This document shows, one piece after another, positions 24,265 through 33,200 of a stretch of 64,000 bases of DNA. A program made the translations under genes and the position numbers. The DNA is from Cranoglanis bouderius (Eukaryota; Chordata; Actinopteri; Siluriformes; Cranoglanididae). The DNA lies in assembly GCA_023630585.1 (NCBI GenBank), contig CM042558.1, positions 13,864,800-13,928,799 on the forward strand, given 5' to 3'. Below the pieces are notes generated by a model. The model made no database searches. It had not been told where the DNA came from and saw nothing but the letters and a program-made list of their open reading frames with translations. The number at the start of each line of letters is the position of its first letter. Positions within the stretch are counted from its first letter, which is position 1.

Positions 24265-27200
24265 GCTAGCATGATGACTTTGATGATACAAACTAGCTGG
24301 TCAGATACAGTGGATATAGAAAAGAATCACCCCCCTTTAAAATAATCACATTTTGTTTCTTTTCAGCCTGAAATGAAGACGGACACAGTTTTTGTTTTAT
24401 CCAGCTGTATTTACTCAGTGCAACTTATAACATCCAAGTGAAAGATATAACACCAACATGTCAGAAAAAAAACAAAAAAAACCAGAATCACTGAGGATCA
24501 CCCCCCCCCCCCACACACACACCCAAAGGACTTCTCAATGGCACAAAAAGCCATTTGACTTTCAACTGTGATCAGCTGTGGTCATTTTGATTAGTTCAGC
24601 ATGAAAAGAGCTTTCCTGGAGCATTTAGTACTGCGACTGAAGCAAAGAATCAACTATGGGTGGCAAGGTTCAAGTTCAAGTTCAGTTTATTTGTATAGCG
24701 CTTTTAACAATGGACATTGTCCCAAAGCAGCTTTACAGAAATATATAAATTCAGGACATAGATTTTAAATTTATGAATTTATCCCCAGTGAGCAAGCCGG
24801 AGGCGACGGTGGCAAGGAAAAACTCCCTGAGACGATATGAGGAAGAAACCTTGAGAGGAACCAGACTCAAAAGGGAACCCATCCTCATCTGGGTGACACC
24901 GGATAGTGCGATTATAAATAAATAAATCCCTTCTATAAATGTACCAATACTACATGGTCAAATAGCAGTTGTGAAACATGAAAATTCATTACAGTTTTTA
25001 TATGAAGACTGTTTTGTTGAACTTCACCACTGTTCACTGATGGAGACTTGAGTGCCAAACTGTTTGTGATAATTATAGTCCTAAAGCCATCATAGCATAA
25101 CTGTTCATATGAATTGAGATCCAAAGCCATCTTAATGGTTTTTAAGTGGCACCATCCTCAGTAATCTCAGTGATCTTTAGGCTGCACCGTGTGGGGCCAT
25201 CCTCAAGGCACTGTCAAAAGATCTTCGGGGATAAAGTTTTTGACAGGCACAAGTCAGGAGGTGGATACAAAAAATTCAAAGGCTTTATCAATGCCTAAAA
25301 GCACTGTGAAGTCTATTATTAAGAAGTGGAAGGTATTTGGTACAACACAGACCCTCCCTGAATCAGGATGTCACTCCAAACTGGATGAAAGAGCCAGGAG
25401 GAAACTGGTCAGAGAGGCTACCAAGAGGCCTACAGCTACTCTGAAGCAGTTGCAGGAATTTATGACAAAGAGTAGTCACTGTGTGCATGTGACAATAATA
25501 TCACAAATTCTCCACAAATGTGGCTTGTATGGGAGGGTTGCAAGAAAAAAGCCACCCATGACTGAGTTTTGCCAAAACGCACCTTGAAGATTCTGAGGCT
25601 ACATGGAAAAAGGTGAGACTAAAACTGAATTATTTGGCCTCAACACCAAACGATATGTCTGGCAGAAATCCAATACAGCTCACCATCCAAATAACACCAT
25701 TCCTACAGTAAAGCATGGAGGTGGTAATATCCTGTTATGAGGGTGTTTCTCTGCAGCAGGGACTGGAGCACTTGTCAGGATAGAAAGAAAATGGATAACA
25801 AATTCTTGAGGAAAATCTGCTGCCCTCTGCCAGAAAGTTGTCAATGGGAAGAAGGTTTACCTTCCAACATGACAATGACCCAAAGCACACAGCAAAACTG
25901 ACCACACAGTGGTTGAAGGAGAAAAAGGTGAATGTCCTTGCATGGCCTAGTCAGAGCCCAGACTTATTGTAAAGTCTAGATGTGCAAAGTTAGTAGAGGC
26001 ATATCCCAACAGACTAAAGGCTGTAATTAAAAAAAAATAAGGCAAATTAAAGCAAGGGGGTGATCCTTTTTCTAACTCGGTGATTCTGTTTTTTAATTTT
26101 TAAAAAAATTTTCTGACATGTTGGTGTTATATCTTTCACTTGGATGTTATAAGTTGCACTGAGTAGATACAGCTGGATAAAACAAAAACTGTGTCCATCT
26201 TCATTTCAGGGTGAAAAGCAACAAAATGTGATTATTTTAAAGGGGGGGTGATTCTTTTCTATACCCACGGTATTTTATATTTGAGAGAATATTTTAAGCA
26301 TCAGAAGTAAACTTTTTGGTTGTTTTTTTTTTGCCCATTGATTTTGGATGGGCAAGTTAAGTCACTTCCAGGAAAATGTAGATTTTTATAGACTGTTTTC
26401 AGTCTGTTTTCTGTGTAGAAGGTATTATTTTCTTTCGTGGAAGATGACGTGGAAAAAAGAAACCATACCTAAAAAAACTTGCTACTCTGCTCTAAACAGG
26501 TATAGATGAGATATCAGAGGATGTGTACAAAGATGAGGAGCACAGTGACTCAGACGACTCTGACAAGTCTGACTCCAGTGACAGCGAGTATGCCAGTGAC
26601 AACGATCAAAAACCAAAGAGCACCAAGGACTCTGCTGCTGATGAAAAAACAGAGAAAGAACTGTCTAAAAAGAAGCCCAAACCGCCGTCCCCTGCTGGCG
26701 AAGACAAAGACAGCAGCACAGAATCCTCTGGTACATCTAGCTCACTGACCAAAGGCGAGATTGTGCAGAAAGTAGGAAGTGGTGTCTCTCAAGCAAAAGA
26801 GAAGCCAGCCGCTGAGTCGGACAAAGAAGTGCCTAAAGCAGCACCGGCATCTCCCAGTACAAGAGACAAGTCCAAGGTAACAGAGGAAGCCAGGCAGCCT
26901 GTGTCTGTCGACGTAGACATGGATTCCGACTCAGAGCGAGAGCTGGTGATTGATTTGGGAGAAGAACCTGGAGGAAGAGAGAGGAAGAGGCGCAGGAGAG
27001 ACTCAGCCGCTGTCACCGCACTCAAAGAGCCCACAGCCTCCAAGACAGAGGGTGAGTTACTGTCTGAACTGTGTCTGCATCAGCGCAACATCCTATTAGT
27101 TTTTTATTTTAAAAACCTCTTAAACCTACCAAAGGGTCGGTTTTGAGTACCATTCTTCTGGATTTTTGAAACTAGTAAATATTTTTTAATCTACGGTAAG

Positions 27201-30200
27201 TTTTTTTTTTATATGAGGTTCAGATCATGACAACAGTCACAACAACAGCAGAAAGTTGTAAAGAGAAACAGAGCTCATCAGTGTGTTTAACATTGCTGTG
27301 CATGAAATCGATAAACATTAATGCTCGACAAATGATGACAGATGTTTTGGCTTTTAATACTTCAGATGTACATAAGATGCCCAGGCATGTATGTGAACAA
27401 TGCCACTTGCGTAGCAGCTGTGTGCACACTCATATGTGTCAGAGTGTAATATATTTAAAGGACGCAGGATGTGAAAGACATGCACTTCTTGTGGTCGTGC
27501 TTACTTTCGCTTCACACTGACTTTATCTAGGTGAACTTTGGCCTGTGAATTCACAAGCCTTCACAAGCCAACAGAAACCAGACAGGCAGGACTGTGGTCA
27601 CTTTGGTCAGTAAAAAAAAAAGGGAGCAGCTGCTTTAATGTTAATGTAATGACTTTTGTCTTCTAGTAAAATTTTTTGGTAAAATTAGGATTTTTTATTA
27701 AAATTAGGATTTTCTTGTCAACAATGTTGGCATCTCTGAGAGTGACGTCAAATAAATTGAAGCAAAAAATATATATAAATTTGTTTTGAAAAAGCCCAGG
27801 AGCTAGAACATTACATTCAAGGGGGAAAAAAACAAAAACAAATGCCTAAAATGACAATACAAGATTAAAAAAGCACACCATATACAAACATTTATACACT
27901 TTATACGCTATATTAATAAATACAAATTTAATAGCAAGTTCAAACAAATTTCATCTATACATTCTAATAATTATTGAATCATTATTATGTTGCCGATGTG
28001 GTACTCTTTTTTTCTTATGCTTTATTATACATGTATCTAATTTCCTTTTATATATTTGTATGCTCTAGCTAAAGGACCTTCAGCAGGAAGTCTTGCTCCA
28101 TCTCAAACCCCTTCAGCACCCTCTTCCACCCCAGGCCTCAAAGACCCCTCGCAGTCTCCCATGGCAGTTCCTCTAAACGTAGTCACCATCCCCGCTGTCC
28201 CTAGCAGCACAGCCCTCGTCTCTTCTTCCCTGCCTAACGCCGCTCCTCCTACAGCCCTGCCCTCCTCTACCCCGACCAGCACGGTGAAGAAACAGCGCCC
28301 CCTCCTGCCCCGTGAGAGTGTCCCGGTGGTGCAGCGGGCAGTTGTTTGGAACCCCGGTGCCAAGTTTCAGACGTCGTCTCAGAAGTGGCACATGCAGAAG
28401 GTGCATCGGCAGCAGCAGAGCCACACGCAGCCTCACACCCAGGCACAGACGTTATCGCAAGCACAGCAGGCATCGTCTTCACCGACTTCTTCCAGCACTC
28501 GATATCAGACACGACAGGCTGTTAAGGGTAGGTAGGCCACAGCTGGGTTTGAACATTGACTTAGGGTTACGATCTATCACATTTAATTACACAAACTATT
28601 CTGTGATTAGTGTGAATAAGCTTAAATTGTATTTGAGAGACATTAAATTAATATCCTTTGTTTTCAGACAGATACGGTCTTGAAGTAACATATTAGACTC
28701 ATTAGTAGTGGAGAACACTAAAATATGCTGGTAGTTCAGATAAGTTGAAGAGCAACTGTTGACTTATAACACAGTTGTAAATATGGTAATACCTGAATAA
28801 CTTATTGCTACCTACCTTTTCTTATGATTATTATTAGAAAGAACTAATTATGTGCAGGCTCTCTGAGCTGATAAGCAGCATATGAAAAAAGGAAGTGATA
28901 CTGATAAACATTCACATCCTCAGTCATGAACGTGTATGATACAGATGGTGAACCTGAGATGCAAATATTAATTAAAGACACTTAGAAAACAGATAAAAGC
29001 TTAGAAAAAAGCTGAGGCATTCTTCTTATCACTATAGCTGCACCAGCGCGGAGGACATGGTGGACTGTGTGCAGCTCACTCGGATCTATGCTAATAGGGC
29101 AGAGTCCATCACCAGTCGTGGGCGGGGCCTGTTCCAATGTGACGCCACGTTGGAGAAAAAACGACTCATTTTGAGACACTTTATAATGTATGGGGAATAT
29201 AAAAAAAGGAAAAAAGGAGTGGGTGGATTTTTCCCATTATAGGGTGGTTGTGTACACACCCTGCCGACACACATTTATGTTCAAACACCATGTAAAAGTG
29301 AATTTTGCATAATAGGTCCCCTTTAAAGTGGTCATATTATACTTTTTAAACGTTTTTAAAAGTTCATTATTTTGTTAATTGGGTGTAATAGTATAGGTTA
29401 ACATGCTTTGGTGCTTAAAAAAAAACACATTATTTTTCACATACTGTACATTATTGCAGTACCTCTATTCCCAGGCTGCCTGAAACGCTCCAATTGAGTT
29501 CCGGATTCTCCAAAGCCCCTCCTTCCGAAAAGCAATCAGAGTGCTCTGATAGGCCAGCTGACCCATTGCGTGGTGATTGGCCAAAAACCTCAAGCATGTG
29601 TCGGAAATGTAACGCCCCTTAGCATAATGGCGAGCTTCAGCTTCCAAGGCTTCTAAAGCAATTCTAAAGCAATTCTAATAATGCCGTCGGTTTTACCGTA
29701 TCAGTTTGAGCCCGAGTCAGATTCAGAAAATGCGGATGATCAATCGGAACCAACTTTGCAAGCAAGACTTTGAGCGCAGTTTCACAGTGGTAAGTTTTTA
29801 TTTTGTAACTCTCTTACTTTTCAGATACGATGTTATAGTGGTTTAATTTGGCTTATGGAATCGACAGACAAAAAATACACAAAATACAGACAGGTAACTG
29901 TGTCACGGGAATGTGCGTTACACTAAAATTCCCACAGCTGAATACCAAAACTTTAGCTAGCACGTTAGCAGAGGTTTACAACTGAGCCCTGGGCCACAAC
30001 ACAAAACTCCGCATTTGAACAGTCAATAGCAGATACTTCATAAAATAATCAAATAGACTTACAGGTTCTGATTCAGAAGCACAAGATTGTCCAAGCAAAG
30101 TGGGAATTGCCCCATTTTTCTGGAGTAGCCTTCGTGTATAGCCTGGTCGTACTCTCCCAGGTTCAGGAAGCTGTCCTCCGTAAAATGCGCTGTGCACAAG

Positions 30201-33200
30201 TAAACTTTTGTGTTGTACTGCTCAGGAACAGTGTTATAAATAAACAGTAACCACTGATTCCTAATTTCGTCAGTTTTCAGAAGGCCAAACAAAGGGGTTT
30301 TGCTTTTGCACAGAAACACACAGCGTTTTTTGTCATGTTTATTGTCCCAGACCCTCTTGCTAGACTATCCTCATCCATGCTTTAATAGCTTTCCCACCTG
30401 CATCTTGAAGCTCGGCAAATCTTTTGTGGTACCAATATGCAGAATTAAGTTAAAACTGCTTTATTTCTCGTAGCTGTGCAGCAGAAAGATTCCCCACACA
30501 GCACCTCGACCTCAGCTGTCACTCTGGTCACCAGCACCCCTGTGTCTGCAGCCATAATGGCAGGTGTCACAGTTAGCTCTTCCTCCTCATCCTCATCATC
30601 CTCTATGGCTGGAGATCTCCAAATCCCCACCACCTCTGCCGATGTGGCAGCTGACATTGCAAAATATACCAACAAAGTAAGATGCCAGATCTCTTCCAGA
30701 CTCTTTGGAAAAAAAGATTTAGACGAGTAAATCTGAATATTATACTTTGTTTGATCACTGTTTATGTTTAAGATTGGATGGTAGACCAATCCTTATAAGT
30801 CTAAGGTCATGAAGAGTTAGTAATTCATTTACTGATTTAAGCAAATTATTATTTTGTGTATGAACAGATCATGGATGCAATCAAGGGGACAATGACTGAA
30901 ATATACAATGATCTCTCCAAGAGCACCTCAGGAAACACAATAGCTGAAGTATGAAATCCTGAAAAATGAATACAGTGCTCATAATGAAATGGTATTACAG
31001 CGATATTTGCAGAACAGGTCATTTCAAGAACCACTGACATATTCTTATTTTGCCTTTTAGATTAGGCGGTTACGGATTGAAATCGAAAAGCTGCAGTGGC
31101 TCCATCAACAGGAATTATCAGAGATGAAACACAATTTAGGTTTGTCATTTTCAGTCCATATAGCTCACATTGACAAATTCTACATTAGTACCCATTTGTG
31201 ACTTTTTCTCACATATGGAGTGCCGTAAAAATAAGGAAAAGCAAGTTACCCTGGTAAAACATTTATTTATTTTTATAATTATCTGTGTTGCACTTGATCT
31301 CAGAGCTGACCATGGCGGAGATGAGGCAGAGTCTGGAGCAGGAGCGAGAGCGGCTGGTCGCAGAAGTGAAGAAGCAAATGGAGGTGGAGAAACAGCAGGC
31401 TGTCGATGAGACCAAGAAGAAACAGTGGTGTGCCAACTGCAAGAAAGAGGCCATTTTCTATTGCTGCTGGAACACAAGCTACTGTGACTACCCCTGCCAG
31501 CAAGCACACTGGCCAGAACACATGAAGTCCTGCACGCAGTCTGGTAAGATAAAGAGCACCGTCACACTCATTTTAAAATATGTGTAACCACACATTTGTT
31601 GTTTTTGTTGTTTCAGTTGTTTTTTCAAGTTCAGGGGTGGACAAATCATAAATCTATTGACTAGCCCACAGGACGAGCATCCGTGGTTGGAAAACTATTC
31701 GACTAGAATAATATATATATAATATAACATAATAGCATATGGTGAGCTAGTAGTAAGTTACTTAAGAGCATGAGTACAGACTAAGGACAACGAACAAGTA
31801 CATGATCACTTAGGAAATTGCATTTGCACCCTTTGCCTAAAATAAGTCGGCCAAAGTTTCAGCTGTTAAAAGCGTTTCCTCTTCGCACTCCATGTATAAA
31901 ATACCCCGTAAACATTTACTGTAAACAGTAATGTACGGTAATTTGTCTTTATTTAGGATAAAATAACACATACAGTAAATTTGCTGAAGAGACTTACATT
32001 TGAGGCTCAAGGACCTTGCTCTTGCTCATGGCAGCTTGGATTTGGATTTGAACAGGTGCTGAGATTTGAACACACGACCTTCTGATCTGTAACTCAACAC
32101 CTTAACAACTGAGCCACCAAAACTAGCTCAACTGGTTTGCATTGATTCAACCACGTCCAACGAACTAACTCGCACTAAAAGACCAATTTCAGTTCATTAC
32201 TAATACACATCTAAAGTTTTTACTAGCATATAAAGTTACACTCAAACAGGGTTTGTATTCGCCTAAAATATTCGCTAAATTAAAGGCCGAAAAAATGAGC
32301 TACCAATTTGCAGATGTCGACTCAAGGAGAATTTTTACTACTCTCACCCCTTCAAAAATATTAGATATCTGACTATGCATTGGGTTTTCTGGTATTTTAC
32401 TGTAAACCAGTGCACTGCTGTACTTGCCTAATCGTTTCCAGTACAATCCTGTAAAATACTAAAACTGTTAAATAAATACTGTAAACTTACAGCAATTTTT
32501 TGTGTACTGTTCGAGTCCAGTTAGCATCTTGACAACTTTACAGTAGACGTTATTTTTCAGAGTTTGGTCAGTATTTCCCCAAATCTGTAGGTGCGTCTTA
32601 ATCAGCTCCCTAGGTCATGAATCCGTGTATGGTGTACACGAGTTCGGACACCGGTAAGGACCCTGGATCGCTACACATTAGGACACTGATGACTCAATTT
32701 CCAGCGACACGACTAAATACCTGCGTTGTAAAACGTCACTACTGGCATTTATCAACAGCAGACAGAACTGAGATCTTTCTGACATTATATGTCATATGAA
32801 TTTGTTTGCTTAATCACACGTGTATCTGTCATGGTACTTCAAGCTGGATCGTAGGCTAGCTAGTGGATTTTTAAAAAATCATTAAACACTTAAAAGTCAA
32901 AGACTCAAAGAAACCATATATAGAATGTCAAATAAAGTTAAAAATCACTAACATAAGTAATCATTTGAGAGCTACAACAGTGATAACAAGCTACTTACAT
33001 TTGTAGACAAAGTTGGCTGAGAGTTCGTCTGCCATTTTTTTTTGAGCTGAAAGGCTTCAGAAAATATGACGTCATTTCTAGTAAGGGAACATAGTGAGCA
33101 TCGATGTTCCCTGGTTTTTGCAGTGCACTGTGGGATTTTTTTTTAGGGCGCGAACGTTCCAGTGCACTGGAAGGATTTTGCGATTGAGACAGCCCTTAAA

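Larger units (their letters stand above)
24306..26272 (+). mobile_element. Tc1-like transposon with about 200-bp inverted ends and a nested insertion
   Basis: TA-flanked. The left arm is mirrored at the right. Shared sequences include AGAAAAGAATCACCCCCC, GTTTTATCCAGCTGTATTTA (right side AGATACAGCTGGATAAAAC) and ACACCAACATGTCAGAAAA. The size (1967 bp) exceeds a normal Tc1 because another repeat sits inside (24668-24915). Transposase remnants are at 25180-25990. Confidence 0.93.

Noticed and set aside
28982..29274. Small frames around 28982-29274 as coding
   Set aside because: They fall in a transposon fragment and have no family similarity.
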